Shown: positions 55,184 through 64,000, counted from the first letter of the stretch. The stretch is 64,000 nt of DNA from Bacillota bacterium (GCA_009711705.1 VENG01000007.1:310001-374000); one strand, 5' to 3'. Notes: generated by a model not told the origin, from the letters alone. Numbers and translations: made by a program.

Positions 55184-56494
55184 ATGCAGATACCTTCTTA
55201 TGTAGTTCAAGTTATTCATACATTGAAACAAAATGGTAAACAGGCCTTCGTTGTGGGTGGCTGCGTGAGGGATATGTTGATGGGAAGAATGCCGGCGGAT
55301 TATGATGTGGTAACTTCGGCAACTACGCAAGAAATTATATCTTTCTTTCCCAAAACCGTTCCTGTCGGCGAAAGGCACGGCACCATTGCGGTTTTGACAG
55401 CCGGCTCCGCCGTGGAAGTTTCAACTTTTAAGGGTTATACTCATGAGCAAAGCGGGGAAAGCCCGGCCGGCTTGGAGCAGGATCTTGCATTAAGGGATTT
55501 TACCATGAATGCCATGGCTGTTAATGAAAACGGCAGCCTTTACGATCCCTTTGGCGGACGGGAAGATCTCAAGCGTCAGATGATCCGGTCGCCGCGAAAT
55601 GAGCCGGAGCAGCGGTTTACAGAAGATCCTTTACGAATGATGCGGGCAATACGGTTCTGCAGTGCGTTGGGGTTCTCACTGCACCCGACCACATACGAGG
55701 CTATAATAAAACAAGCTTCCCTGTTGCCAAAAGTTGCGCTGGAACGGGTGCGGGAAGAGCTTAATCGCATCTTGATATCCGACCGGCCGTCCCTGGGAAT
55801 CCGGCTTTTGCTGGAGACGGGATTGCTGCAGCATGTCATGCCTGAGGCCATGCCCATGGCCGGCTTTGACCAGCGGAATAAACGGCATGACAAGGATCTC
55901 TTCGAGCACACCATGGCCGTATTGGAAGCGGTTCCTCCGCGCCTCAATGTGCGCCTGGCCGCATTGCTGCATGATATAGGCAAACCCATAACCTTCAGCA
56001 TAGATGAAAACGGGGTCGGCCATTTCTACAGTCACCATATTAAGGGGTGCAGGATGGCTGAGGACATTATGAGAAGGCTTAAGTATAACAACAAAACCAT
56101 AGCGGACGTGTCAGCACTTGTGGCTGAGCACATGAGCCGCCTTCCCAAGATAAGGAACACCAGCCTGAAAAGGCTGGTCAACCGGGTGGGTGAGCATAAT
56201 GTGGACGACTTGTTCGACCTGCAAAGAGCCGACATCCTCGGGTCGGCGCCACCCTTTGACTTTTCTGAACTGAATGCCATGCGGGAGGGCCTAGACCGAA
56301 TTCACCATGAAAAGCCTCCCATGACGCAAAAAGACCTGTCCATCAACGGCCACGATCTTATAGAAATAGGGTTCCAACCGGGGCCCCAAATGGGCAGGAT
56401 ATTTGATTTATTGTTGGATGCAGTACTAGAAGACCCAGATAAAAATAACCGTATCACCTTGTTGTTTATCGCCAAGAAACATTTAGTCCAATAA
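55184..56494 (+). CDS. cca: CCA-adding/poly(A)-type tRNA nucleotidyltransferase with HD domain
   Basis: A protein of about 436 residues. The head motif VGGCVRDMLMGRMPADYDVV shows the GG and DxD catalytic residues. The neck (RNEPEQRFTEDPLRMMRAIR, FCSALGFSLHPTT) follows, and an HD phosphohydrolase domain is inserted after it (FEHTMAVLEA, LAALLHDIGKP). Such enzymes add or repair the 3' CCA of tRNAs. ATG 55184 is preferred over 55154 because it gives the family N-terminus (MQIPSYVVQVIHTLKQNGKQ). The stop codon is provided by the start of a REP palindrome. Confidence 0.88.
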   Translation: MQIPSYVVQVIHTLKQNGKQAFVVGGCVRDMLMGRMPADYDVVTSATTQEIISFFPKTVPVGERHGTIAVLTAGSAVEVSTFKGYTHEQSGESPAGLEQDLALRDFTMNAMAVNENGSLYDPFGGREDLKRQMIRSPRNEPEQRFTEDPLRMMRAIRFCSALGFSLHPTTYEAIIKQASLLPKVALERVREELNRILISDRPSLGIRLLLETGLLQHVMPEAMPMAGFDQRNKRHDKDLFEHTMAVLEAVPPRLNVRLAALLHDIGKPITFSIDENGVGHFYSHHIKGCRMAEDIMRRLKYNNKTIADVSALVAEHMSRLPKIRNTSLKRLVNRVGEHNVDDLFDLQRADILGSAPPFDFSELNAMREGLDRIHHEKPPMTQKDLSINGHDLIEIGFQPGPQMGRIFDLLLDAVLEDPDKNNRITLLFIAKKHLVQ

Positions 56495-56525
56495 CTCAAG
56501 TTTTTGGTGCCTGTCACCAAAAACT
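56489..56525. repeat. RAYT-type REP element, right arm lost
   Basis: AATAACTCAAGTTTTTGGTG and CCTGTCACCAAAAACT; the outermost right arm is missing. The TAA inside the left arm terminates the cca gene. Confidence 0.75.
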
Positions 56526-56815
56526 AAGCAGGTATGGCGGAACATGTTTATTCCTCCGCACCGCCTCGTTCAAATATTCACCGGCTTCATGGCCGGCGCC
56601 CGATGTACGGGAAGCCAGCAGCCGGCCGGCCAGGGTATAACGTACGCCCTGGTTATCGTTGGGATTAAGCCGTAACATCTCCTGAAGAATCTCTATTGCT
56701 TTCCGCCTTTTCCCACAAGCAATCGGCTAACCCCTGCAAGGCACGCATATAAGGCCTGGTTTCGATCATTTCGCAAGACCGATCAATTATCGCTCTGAAA
56801 AAGAAAAATACTCCC
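56526..56815 (-). pseudogene. Fragment of a TPR (ST7-like) protein gene
   Basis: The minus strand encodes AIIDRSCEMIETRPYMRALQ and GLADCLWEKAESN, then after a frame change KAIEILQEMLRLNPNDNQGV, RYTLAGRLLASRTSG and NEAVRRNKHVPPYLLS before a stop. This is the well-conserved ETRPYMRARxGLADCLW / LNPNDNQGVRY block of ST7-type TPR proteins, with no start, a frameshift and internal losses. Confidence 0.7.
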
Positions 56816-56896
56816 TTGACTCAATCCCGGAATTCATTCCCATCTACTTGTAAGCTGTGCCACAATGTGTTATGTTAGGATTGTGGAGGATAATTC

Positions 56897-57165
56897 ATGA
56901 AGATCAATTATATTCGATGGAATAATGATCGTGTAGAACATATTGGGAGACATAACATTACTGTTGAAGAGGTTGAAGAAGCAGTTTATGAAGACCGTAA
57001 GAATCTTAACGTAATCCAAAGGAAAAGATATACCGTACTCTCGGTAAGACCGGCGCCGGTAGACATATTACGTTTATTTTTATTTACGAGGGACGTGGTG
57101 TTATTTATCCAGTTACGGCCCGAGATATGACTCGTGCTGAAAGGAGGCGTTATAGTGGGAATTAA
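56897..57165 (+). pseudogene. brnT: BrnT toxin gene disrupted by a 2-bp insertion
   Basis: The first 48 codons (MKINYIRWNNDRVEHIGRHN, ITVEEVEEAVYEDRKN) are BrnT-like. After VIQRKRYTVL the frame changes: restoring it by removing two bases of CTCT near 57040 gives GKTGAGRHITFIFIYEGRGV, IYPVTARDMTRAERRRYSGN and a stop at 57165 that overlaps brnA, the standard BrnT C-terminus. As read, the protein ends at 57130 after 77 residues and should be inactive. Confidence 0.8.
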
Positions 57166-57418
57166 GACCAGGAAAGGAAAAGTGCCCAATTTTAGCAATA
57201 TTGAAGATATGGCCAATTATTTTGATCATACTGATACAGAGGAATTAGAATGGGAAGACAGCAAAATAAAATTTAAAAAACCGGAAATGGTGCATATTAG
57301 TGTCCGGATACCGCAAGAAGATCTGGTAGCCATAAAAAAGGCGGCCATTAAACAAGGGCTTGGTTATACGGCGTTTATACGGATGATGCTACATCGAATG
57401 GTAAACCATGGGAAGTAA
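57155..57418 (+). CDS. brnA: BrnA-type antitoxin
   Basis: An 87-residue protein starting at GTG after AAAGGAGG, with the BrnA/CopG ribbon-helix-helix pattern in the C-terminal half (MVHISVRIPQEDLVAIKKAA, IKQGLGYTAFIRMMLHRMV). The N-terminal part (FSNIEDMANYFDHTDTEELE) is the usual toxin-binding part. The antitoxin remains intact although its toxin is frameshifted, an asymmetry expected when a toxin is lost first. Confidence 0.8.
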   Translation: MGIKTRKGKVPNFSNIEDMANYFDHTDTEELEWEDSKIKFKKPEMVHISVRIPQEDLVAIKKAAIKQGLGYTAFIRMMLHRMVNHGK

Positions 57419-57456
57419 AAAGGATTGATCTTAAAAATATGATATAAGGGAGATCA

Positions 57457-57501
57457 AGTAACTCAAGTTTTTGGTGACAGGCACCGAAAACTTGAGTTAC
57501 T
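57457..57501. repeat. RAYT-type REP palindrome
   Basis: AGTAACTCAAG and CTTGAGTTACT with core GGTGACAGGCACC. The TAA at its right end, read on the minus strand, is the stop codon of the phosphodiester-glycosidase-type gene. Confidence 0.8.
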
Positions 57502-58891
57502 TGAAGATTAGTGCGTTGCTTAGCTGCCTGCCGGGGCGGGTGATGTGCTTGCCGTTATACCATAATCCCGAGGAGGCGCCGCCGTCCAGGTTCATGGCAT
57601 TGTATGCACCAAGCCCTTTCATCACACTTGCCGCTTTTTCGATAGTGGCCCCGGGGACGGTTACCAGCATGATGGTGCCGTCCTTTTTTGCCCCGATGGC
57701 GCTGCGTGCGCCGGCCATGGTGAGTATTTTTTCACTGGTAAATCCCTCGACGGCAGGGTTTGCGCTGATCACGCCGTTTGTGACCAGGCCCGGTCCTGCT
57801 CCCACCGCTGTGATCACGTCGCTCCAGTCGCTGCCGTCACCGGCGTTCAGATTGGCCCGGTATTGCACGGTATCCCCCAAGCTAAACCTATCCGCAAGAT
57901 ATTCCTCCGAGCCGGATAAATTTATCACGAAGCCGTCCCCGGGTATAGCGCTGTTTTCACCCCGGGTTATATTGGTAACTTTGCCGCCGGAAACCACCAC
58001 ATTAATACCCGATTTAAACCCCACATTGGTGCCTCGCTCACGGGTATAAATATATACGCTGTTCCCGGTGGGAGTGCGGTTGAAACCATAGGCGTACCAG
58101 TTACCCGGCCAGGAGTAGGAACCGTCTTGACCCCCCTGAATGTTTATCTCCACCGGTGACATTTTCACCTGACCGCTGGCAGTGAAACCAACGGTGGTAC
58201 CCACGCTGCCCACATGGACGACCTGCCCGTTTTTAATTAATGTGCCCCAAGGCTCCGGTACCCCGTCGTAAGCCTCGAAAAAGGTGCCGTTGATGGCCAC
58301 TTTGGCGCCGGAACGGGAAGCCATTGACGCCAGCTCTTCAGTGCCACCTATACGGTCCTGGGCCAGCACCACCGTAGGGACAGCTGCACCCGGCGCTATT
58401 TCAATCACGTTGGCCGAGATGCCGTCAACCTTTTTGGTGTAATGCTTGATACCACTTATTCCGCCATTATTCCCGGTGTTCCTGATATTCCCCGGGCTGC
58501 CGGAACTTTCGTGTGCGGTTGTTACCGTGATGCTCTTTCCGTCATATGACACTACCGCTTCCCGGGCAGCCGGATCCCAGTCCACCGCCGCACCCAGGGT
58601 CTCGGCGCAAAAACGCAGCGGTATGTACACTCGCCCGTTTCTCATCAGCGGCGGGTTTTCGGTGGTAATGGCTGAATCAGATACAGTTACCTCTCTAGAG
58701 CCCACTGTCAGTTTTACCTGCAGCCGGTCATTGCTGATGGCAACCGCCTTTGTGCCACCGTCCCATGATACGTTGCATCCGATCTCTTCAAAAACGCCCC
58801 TTAGTGGTATGTACATTCGATCGCCGTTTGTAATTCCCGCATGTACCTGAGCATAGGCCGGGCCAGCACAAACTAAAATCAAGAAAACCAT
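57497..58891 (-). CDS. Secreted stalk-domain protein with phosphodiester glycosidase (NAGPA) domain, 5' end suspect
   Basis: A 464-residue protein. A hydrophobic start (VFLILVCAGPAYA) acts as a signal peptide but lacks the usual basic N-region. An in-frame stretch before it (RLIC) suggests the original start is lost. Residues 15-125 form a full PF07833-type domain. The C-terminal ~300 residues are a phosphodiester glycosidase (NAGPA) domain (RSGAKVAINGTFFEAYDGVP, AYNAMNLDGGASSGLWYNGK). Such enzymes may remodel wall or exopolymer phosphodiesters. The 5' end abuts the truncated gene on the other strand within about ten bases. Confidence 0.8.
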   Translation of the reverse strand: MVFLILVCAGPAYAQVHAGITNGDRMYIPLRGVFEEIGCNVSWDGGTKAVAISNDRLQVKLTVGSREVTVSDSAITTENPPLMRNGRVYIPLRFCAETLGAAVDWDPAAREAVVSYDGKSITVTTAHESSGSPGNIRNTGNNGGISGIKHYTKKVDGISANVIEIAPGAAVPTVVLAQDRIGGTEELASMASRSGAKVAINGTFFEAYDGVPEPWGTLIKNGQVVHVGSVGTTVGFTASGQVKMSPVEINIQGGQDGSYSWPGNWYAYGFNRTPTGNSVYIYTRERGTNVGFKSGINVVVSGGKVTNITRGENSAIPGDGFVINLSGSEEYLADRFSLGDTVQYRANLNAGDGSDWSDVITAVGAGPGLVTNGVISANPAVEGFTSEKILTMAGARSAIGAKKDGTIMLVTVPGATIEKAASVMKGLGAYNAMNLDGGASSGLWYNGKHITRPGRQLSNALIFK

Positions 58892-58899
58892 ACAGATTA

Positions 58900-60596
58900 G
58901 CCTCGAAAAATATGATGTCTATAGTAGCAAAAACACATATTATGATACAGTGAGTAAGCTGGTATATGCAGAGTCTACAGTAACAGTAACAGCAGAGGTT
59001 TATGCTAATGAGTATGAATTCAAGTTTGATAATTGGAAAGTAACTGTAGGCGAAGATGTCTACAAAACAGTTACTGAAGAAGTATATGAATTCGCCATGC
59101 CAAATCATGACATAAGCTTTGAAGCTGTGTATGAAGCTGTATATGGTGATGATGAAGACCCAGTAGATCCAACATTGTCAAATGTAGATATTACCAATAT
59201 CTCAAAAACAACAGCTACATTAAAAGCACAAGGCAACGTTGAAGGATATATTAAATGGGTAGTGCTACCGGATAATCAGCCCAACCCAAGTGCTGATCAA
59301 ATCGTAGAAGCAATAGATGATTCCAGCTCTCTCGAAGGCACAGTAAAGGCAGGTTATAAAGAAACGTCAGGTGATGAACTTGAGGAAATCTCTATAACAG
59401 GCCTAAATGCCGGTACTAGCTACAAAGCACATGTATTCTTGTATAGCAATGATAACGAAAAATCCGAAGTAACTTCAAAGACATTTAAAACAAATAGTAG
59501 CAGTAGCAATAGGGGACCCAGCGGTGGCCCTAGCAGCAGCAGAGACGATGACTCAGACACTACCGGCGACGTCAACAAATCCGTCATCAGCGAGGACTCC
59601 TCTGTTGAAAAGACCACTACCGTTGTAGACGGAAAAACCGTAGAGACCTTTACCGTTAAAGCTGAAGTAACGGAGCAAATTGAAGAAGCCAAGGAAGACG
59701 GTAAAGAAACAGTAGAAATCAAGATAGACAGCTCAGAAACAGCAACTACTGAGATTAACATTTCTAAAGATATTATTAAGAGTGCTGAAGGCCTAAACCT
59801 GGCAATCACAACGCCTAATGCTACACTGGAACTTCCTGCAGCATTAGTAGACGCATTGGCTGAAGCAGGACAAGACCTGGACATTACCGTTGAACGTGGT
59901 GATGCTGATGAAGCAAGTGCTAATATGAGCGGTGTTGCCGGAGCAGAAGGTGCAACCGTACTTGGTACACCTACCGTAATTAACACTGATATCGAGGGTA
60001 AGACCAATGTTAACATTCCGTTGACCGGCATTGAAATACCTACTAACGAGCAAAAGAGAGAAGCTTTCTTGGACAGTTTGGCAGTATTTGCTATGCACAG
60101 TGACGGTGAAAAGAACGTAATCGAAGGAACCATCACATATGATGAAGATGGTATCCCAATTGGTATCAGTTTTGAAGTAGACAAGTTCAGTACCTTTGCA
60201 GTAATTCAATTAGCACAAGCTACAAAAGAAATTAAACTTACCATTGGTCAAGAGCAAGCCAGCATCAACGGTAACCCTTACACCTTAGATGCCAAGCCGT
60301 TTATAACTGAAGCTAACAGAACATTGGTGCCGGTACGCTTTGTAAGTGAAGCTATAGGTGCGGAAGTTAACTGGATAGCCGAAGATAAACAAGCAGTGAT
60401 CAAAGATGGTGATACAGAAATCATTCTGACCACCGGATCAGATAAAGTCATGGTTAACGGAGTTCAAGAAACTCTCGATGCCCCGGCTGAAATCGTGGAG
60501 AATCGTACCTTTGTACCACTACGTTTTGTTAGTGAAAACCTGGGTGCCGAGGTAGACTATACCACTGTTACTGAACAAATCACTATCATAAAATAA
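58900..60596 (+). pseudogene. 5'-truncated surface protein with InlB-like repeat, Fn3-like and C-terminal stalk domains
   Basis: A GTG at 58950 could start 548 residues, but no signal peptide is present and the sequence begins inside a repeat domain. The frame stays open upstream to about 58900 with plausible residues (SLEKYDVYSSKNTYYDTVSK), showing that the gene lost its front. Domains in order: Flg_new_2/InlB-B-like repeat (TVTVTAEVYANEYEFKFDNW), Fn3-like (about 75-175), Ser-rich linker, an unidentified beta domain, and a PF07833-type domain at the end (RTLVPVRFVSEAIGAEVNWI, RTFVPLRFVSENLGAEVDYT). If expressed it would stay in the cytoplasm. Confidence 0.7.
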
Positions 60597-60628
60597 ATTG
60601 TAACCAGTCATGTATGTGACTAACTGCA

Positions 60629-60666
60629 AACGCCCCCTGAGAGACTTTCTCTCAGGGGGGGCTTTG
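60629..60666 (+). terminator. Rho-independent terminator
   Basis: GCCCCCTGAGAGA and TCTCTCAGGGGGGGC form a strong stem around CTTT, followed by a short T-rich tail. Confidence 0.85.
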
Positions 60667-60803
60667 CTTGTAAATTATGACTCTAAAAAAATCGCGGTAC
60701 CATACATTGGGTAACAAATAACCCCCTTTGGGGAAGGAATCTGTAAGTTATTGTAGAAACAGTGTACAAGATAAACAACTGAGTCATTGTAAGGGAGAAA
60801 AGC

Positions 60804-63191
60804 ATGGTAGCTGCCAAAGCAAAAAGAAACAAACAGACTATACATAAACAAAATAGCAATCAAAGTCCGCCCCACGACTGGCTGCACCAGATAGCCTTCT
60901 GGGGCCTGGCTCTCCTGCTCTTTTTCCCGCCCTACTTCCGCGGGCTCTTCTTTGCACCACAGCAGGAAAAGGCCCTTATCCTGGCCGCGCTGGTTTTCTG
61001 GGTCACATTTATCTGGCGCTGGCTGCAGCGGGATAATAAGTTCCTGGCCACGCCCCTGGACTGGTTTGCCCTTGCCTTGCCGCTGGTGTACATATTGTCC
61101 ACCTTTGGGGCCGTCAACAAGGGCCTGGCCATTCAGGAAGTAGTTAAAAACATACTCTACTTCTTAACCTTCTGGTCAGTTGCCAGGCTGGTAAGGCACG
61201 AAAAAGATGCGGAAAATATCTTAAAGGTAATCTACATAAGCGCAATAGGCGTGGCTCTGGCCGGGCTGGCTACGGCCACGGGAATCATAGAAATAAAGGA
61301 CGGTATGGCGGGCCAAAACGACCGTATCGCCTCCACCTTCCAGTACCCAAATGCCCTCGCCGCCTACCTGGGCGCGGTTGTCTTCATGGGTGCCTATCTC
61401 TGGAACCGGGCCCTGGACAACCACCGTGAGGAGCTCAAAACAGCCGGGAAAAGATTCTGGAATAAATTGGACCTCATGAACCTGTGGGGATATTTGTTAT
61501 CATGTGGCAATTACCTTCTCCTGGCCGTTCTCATCGGCACCAAATCCCGTGGCGGCCTATTGGTTTTTGCCCTGGTGTTCATGATATATCTTATTGGTAT
61601 GGGAGTAAAAAAAGGGCTCCTTTCCGCACTCCACCTGGGTTATTTGGGAGCAATAGCATACATAACAATGAACAAATTTATCCCTTTGGCCAAGGAAGAA
61701 CAAATGGGACAGGCCTGGACGTGGATACTGGGTGGATTGGCCCTGGCCGCAGCCGGACAGGTAGCCTTCAAACTACTGGATCAACATATATTTGCCGGCC
61801 TGCGGGCCGACGGCAAAAAAGCAACCCTGGCTTTCGTTGCCTTGACCTTGATTCTCGTGATAGCTGCAGGCTTATGGCTTTCTAATAACCAAGAAATTAT
61901 TGAAAAGGTTAAGACCGATCGAAGTGCCCATAACCGCATTTACATGATAGAAACAGCCGCCGATATGGTCAAAGATAGTCCCCTTTTAGGTTGGGGAGGC
62001 GGTGGCTGGAGAGAAGCCTACCAGTCCTATATGGATTATAGAATTACCAGCCGTGAAACACACAGCTATTACCTGCAGCTGGGCGTAGAGACCGGCATCC
62101 TTGGCCTTTTGGCCGTGGCGGGAATCTGGATTTCATTCCTTTACTTGGCCCACCGCATGTACCACGGCAGCCGGGATAATCCCTCCCGTAGGCATTTAAC
62201 CTGGACATTGACTATAGCGTTCTTAATGATAGCCGGGCACGCCACTATAGACTTTGACCTGTCCCTTTCAGCCCTCACCCTGGTGCTTTGGAGCACCTTC
62301 GGGATAATTGCCGGGCTGAGCAGAGGGGGGCAGACTTCGGATGAAGGACAAGCCCGCACAGGCCTGGCCATCCCCCGCTGGGTACCGCCTGCTGCCGGCT
62401 CGACACTGATCTTAGTTATACTTCTGGGAACTTTTTCCCTGGCCCAGGCCCGCAGTCTTATGACCCAGGGGGTAAACATTGTCAAATCAAATCACGTAAA
62501 CCCGGGACTGCAATACATGGAAAGGGCAGTGAGTTACAACCCTTTTAATGCCGGTTACCACTTGACCCTGTCCCAGTTATATATTAGTTTAAAGGAAGAA
62601 GATAAGGCTGTGAAGCAGGCTCAACGTGCCATAGCTTTAAGCCAATATGATACTAACCCCAGAAACAATCTAACCCGCATAGCCATATCTGCAGGGGACT
62701 ACGAACTAGCCGCCCGGACCGCCGCCAAAACAGTTGAACTGGCCCCCAACGAGCGCAGCATCTACGAAAACCTGGCCCGGACCTACAACCGTTTGGGAGT
62801 GCTGGAGTTGGAGGAAGGCAACGAGGAAAAGGCCCTGGATTATTTTGACCATGCCCTCCTGGTGCCGGAACAGATGACGCAGTATTGGGAAAGCATAGAT
62901 GAAGCCAACAAAGGAATGTGGAGCGGTACTAAGCTACAAATGAGCCGCCCACTGCTATTGTCTAAGGGTGAGGCACACTACTGGCTGGGTGATTTCGCGG
63001 CAGCAGAAAGGAGCCTGCAGGAAGCAGCTAAAAACAAGGATCTTAAGGCAGAGGCCCGTATGTACCAGGCCCTAATTAAAGAAAGACAAGGTAAACAGCA
63101 AAAGGCTAAAGAGCTTTTGAAAGAGGCTATAGATACATCCCCTGGTGTAGAGGAACGGTACGAAAACCTTAAACGATTACCTGTACTTTAA
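60804..63191 (+). CDS. O-antigen ligase/Wzy-type polymerase with C-terminal TPR domain
   Basis: A 795-residue membrane protein. About a dozen membrane helices fill residues 30-510. The central Wzy_C motif region (NRIYMIETAADMVKDSPLLG, WGGGGWREAYQSYMDYR, HSYYLQLGVETGILG) with its large periplasmic-side loop is typical of O-antigen ligases and polymerases. The C-terminal ~240 residues are TPR-like (NPFNAGYHLTLSQLYISLKE, ANERSIYENLARTYNRLG-type helices). In a monoderm organism it may polymerise or ligate a surface polysaccharide. ATG after AAGGGAG. Confidence 0.87.
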   Translation: MVAAKAKRNKQTIHKQNSNQSPPHDWLHQIAFWGLALLLFFPPYFRGLFFAPQQEKALILAALVFWVTFIWRWLQRDNKFLATPLDWFALALPLVYILSTFGAVNKGLAIQEVVKNILYFLTFWSVARLVRHEKDAENILKVIYISAIGVALAGLATATGIIEIKDGMAGQNDRIASTFQYPNALAAYLGAVVFMGAYLWNRALDNHREELKTAGKRFWNKLDLMNLWGYLLSCGNYLLLAVLIGTKSRGGLLVFALVFMIYLIGMGVKKGLLSALHLGYLGAIAYITMNKFIPLAKEEQMGQAWTWILGGLALAAAGQVAFKLLDQHIFAGLRADGKKATLAFVALTLILVIAAGLWLSNNQEIIEKVKTDRSAHNRIYMIETAADMVKDSPLLGWGGGGWREAYQSYMDYRITSRETHSYYLQLGVETGILGLLAVAGIWISFLYLAHRMYHGSRDNPSRRHLTWTLTIAFLMIAGHATIDFDLSLSALTLVLWSTFGIIAGLSRGGQTSDEGQARTGLAIPRWVPPAAGSTLILVILLGTFSLAQARSLMTQGVNIVKSNHVNPGLQYMERAVSYNPFNAGYHLTLSQLYISLKEEDKAVKQAQRAIALSQYDTNPRNNLTRIAISAGDYELAARTAAKTVELAPNERSIYENLARTYNRLGVLELEEGNEEKALDYFDHALLVPEQMTQYWESIDEANKGMWSGTKLQMSRPLLLSKGEAHYWLGDFAAAERSLQEAAKNKDLKAEARMYQALIKERQGKQQKAKELLKEAIDTSPGVEERYENLKRLPVL

Positions 63192-63366
63192 AAGAGACAA
63201 GGCTATTTTTGATCAGCACTGTTATTATTGGACACGAGATTTGGATGAAGCATACAAATTGTTTGTGTCCATTTCCTTTAAATAAGGGGCAAAGTTGGCA
63301 AGGGCTAGGTTTCCTACCCAACCCTTCCAACTTACCAACATTCCAACTTTTTTCCGGAGGCCTCCA

Positions 63367-63732
63367 ATGTACGATGATACTAGCAAGTTAATCGTATGGC
63401 AAAAAGCACATGCTTTAGTGTTAAAAATATATGAGATCACCAAAGACTTTCCGAGAGATGAACAGTTTGGCTTAACATCACAAATCAGAAGAGCATCTGT
63501 TTCTATACCCAGCAACATTGTAGAAGGCAAAGCCCGAGGGTCAAATAAAGATTATAGAAGGTTTCTATTAATGGCCAGAGGCTCTCTGGAAGAAGTAAAG
63601 TATCCGTTGTTATTAGCAAGAGACTTAGGTTATATAGATGATAATAAGTATATCGAATTATTAAAATCCACAGAAGAAGTAGGAAGACTATTAAACGGAT
63701 TGTTTATATCAGTGGCTAAAGCAGAAAGCTAG
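63367..63732 (+). CDS. Four-helix bundle protein (23S rRNA intervening-sequence type)
   Basis: A 121-residue all-helical protein of the IVP family (PF05635): LIVWQKAHALVLKIYEITKD, FPRDEQFGLTSQIRRASVSI, SNIVEGKARGSNKDYRRFLL, ARGSLEEVKYPLLLARDLGY. Family members are encoded in 23S rRNA inserts or as free genes, and relatives (Avd) act in diversity-generating retroelements. The function is not known. ATG after CGGAGG. It is flanked on both sides by CCAACTTTCC-type runs (63329-63353 and 63760-63790), a context shared with other genomes' copies. Confidence 0.88.
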   Translation: MYDDTSKLIVWQKAHALVLKIYEITKDFPRDEQFGLTSQIRRASVSIPSNIVEGKARGSNKDYRRFLLMARGSLEEVKYPLLLARDLGYIDDNKYIELLKSTEEVGRLLNGLFISVAKAES

Positions 63733-64000
63733 AAAGGGAAAAGATTTTCTCCATACCTTCCAACTTTCCAACCCATCCAACTTTCTACTTATAAAGGAAG
63801 TGTTCCAATTTTGTGATTTTGTGGTGCAAGATTTGCTTATAGTTTGAAAAAGTTTTACTTAATGATTGAATGGTAATGCGGAAGTGAGCATGGGGTCATG
63901 GGGTATAGATTTGATGGACATTTAGTGGGTTAGTAGTTAGTTGGAGAGGACTAAAATTCCAGCTAAGTATTAACCAACTAAATAGGAAGGAAGTCTTAAT
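63733..64000. other. Downstream spacer with CCAAC-rich repeats, no gene seen
   Basis: The first 60 bases carry repeated CCAACTTTCC and CCATCCAACTTTC-type text. The rest is AT-rich and ends with TAACCAACTAAATAG-like sequence, resembling text at 16640 and 19700. No CDS can be supported. Confidence 0.5.

Noticed and set aside
57471..58049. Plus-strand frame opposite the NAGPA-type gene
   Set aside because: Starts inside the REP palindrome and is the antisense of a well-supported enzyme domain.
59420..60184. A 254-codon minus-strand frame opposite the truncated surface gene
   Set aside because: Ser/Val-rich antisense shadow; no ribosome binding site or recognisable domain.

Overview
The window looks like a chromosomal segment of an endospore-forming, monoderm Clostridia of the Desulfotomaculum/Peptococcaceae kind. 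The sequence-based reasons are the gene order atpA-G-D-C, then murA, spoIID, a spoIIQ-like gene, spoIIID and an mbl-type mreB gene; the frequent TTG and GTG starts behind strong GGAGG ribosome binding sites; and the wealth of surface proteins with SLH or copper-amine-oxidase-N-terminal (stalk) domains. The species is inferred from style and not proven.

Layout. 0-4.4 kb: end of the F1Fo ATP synthase operon. 4.4-11.1 kb: a DUF1540 protein, then the murA-spoIID-spoIIQ-like-spoIIID-mbl sporulation/cell-wall block. 11.8-16 kb: a giant subtilase with three SLH domains. 16-20.8 kb: long repeat fields that enclose a tandem HicB-domain gene and an ECF sigma/anti-sigma operon. 21-31.3 kb: a surface-protein cluster with two paralogous S-layer-like proteins, a TolC-family protein and three other stalk-domain proteins. 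31.4-42.6 kb: an accessory zone with a duplicated Rpn-type nuclease gene, one intact and one decayed copy of an SLH gene, intact and broken toxin-antitoxin genes, a RAYT transposase with its REP palindromes, and a frameshifted TPR operon. 42.7-54.1 kb: export systems (HlyD plus ABC-2 permease with a TetR regulator; MarR-MFP-RND operon; a small EmrA-like protein) and a GxxExxY gene. 54.1-64 kb: RlaP-like and CCA-type nucleotidyltransferases, a broken BrnT/BrnA pair, two surface-protein genes abutting head to head, a large Wzy/O-antigen-ligase-TPR protein and a four-helix-bundle protein.

How the parts fit. The strongest regulatory inference is a small ECF regulon. The sigma operon has the promoter GGAACT-N17-GTCTAA just upstream, and exactly the same pattern occurs twice, 145 bp apart, in the long leader region of the first S-layer-like gene. 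A weaker match precedes the stalk-PKD gene. The ECF factor therefore probably controls itself and the cell surface. The 47.7 kb intergenic region has two divergent TTGACA promoters and a perfect 20-bp palindrome over the TetR start point.

The most unusual property is the noncoding DNA. Roughly 8-9 kb of the intergenic space is made of a modular repeat family built from 9-bp units (ACAGGATTA or ACGGGATTA type) that face each other as inverted ends. Some copies enclose genes (tandem HicB, GxxExxY), so the family may be a mobile, cargo-carrying but transposase-less element. Independent palindrome families (RAYT REPs, GGGGACG hairpins, CCAACTTTCC runs beside the four-helix-bundle gene) are layered on top. 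No rRNA, tRNA or CRISPR array was seen.
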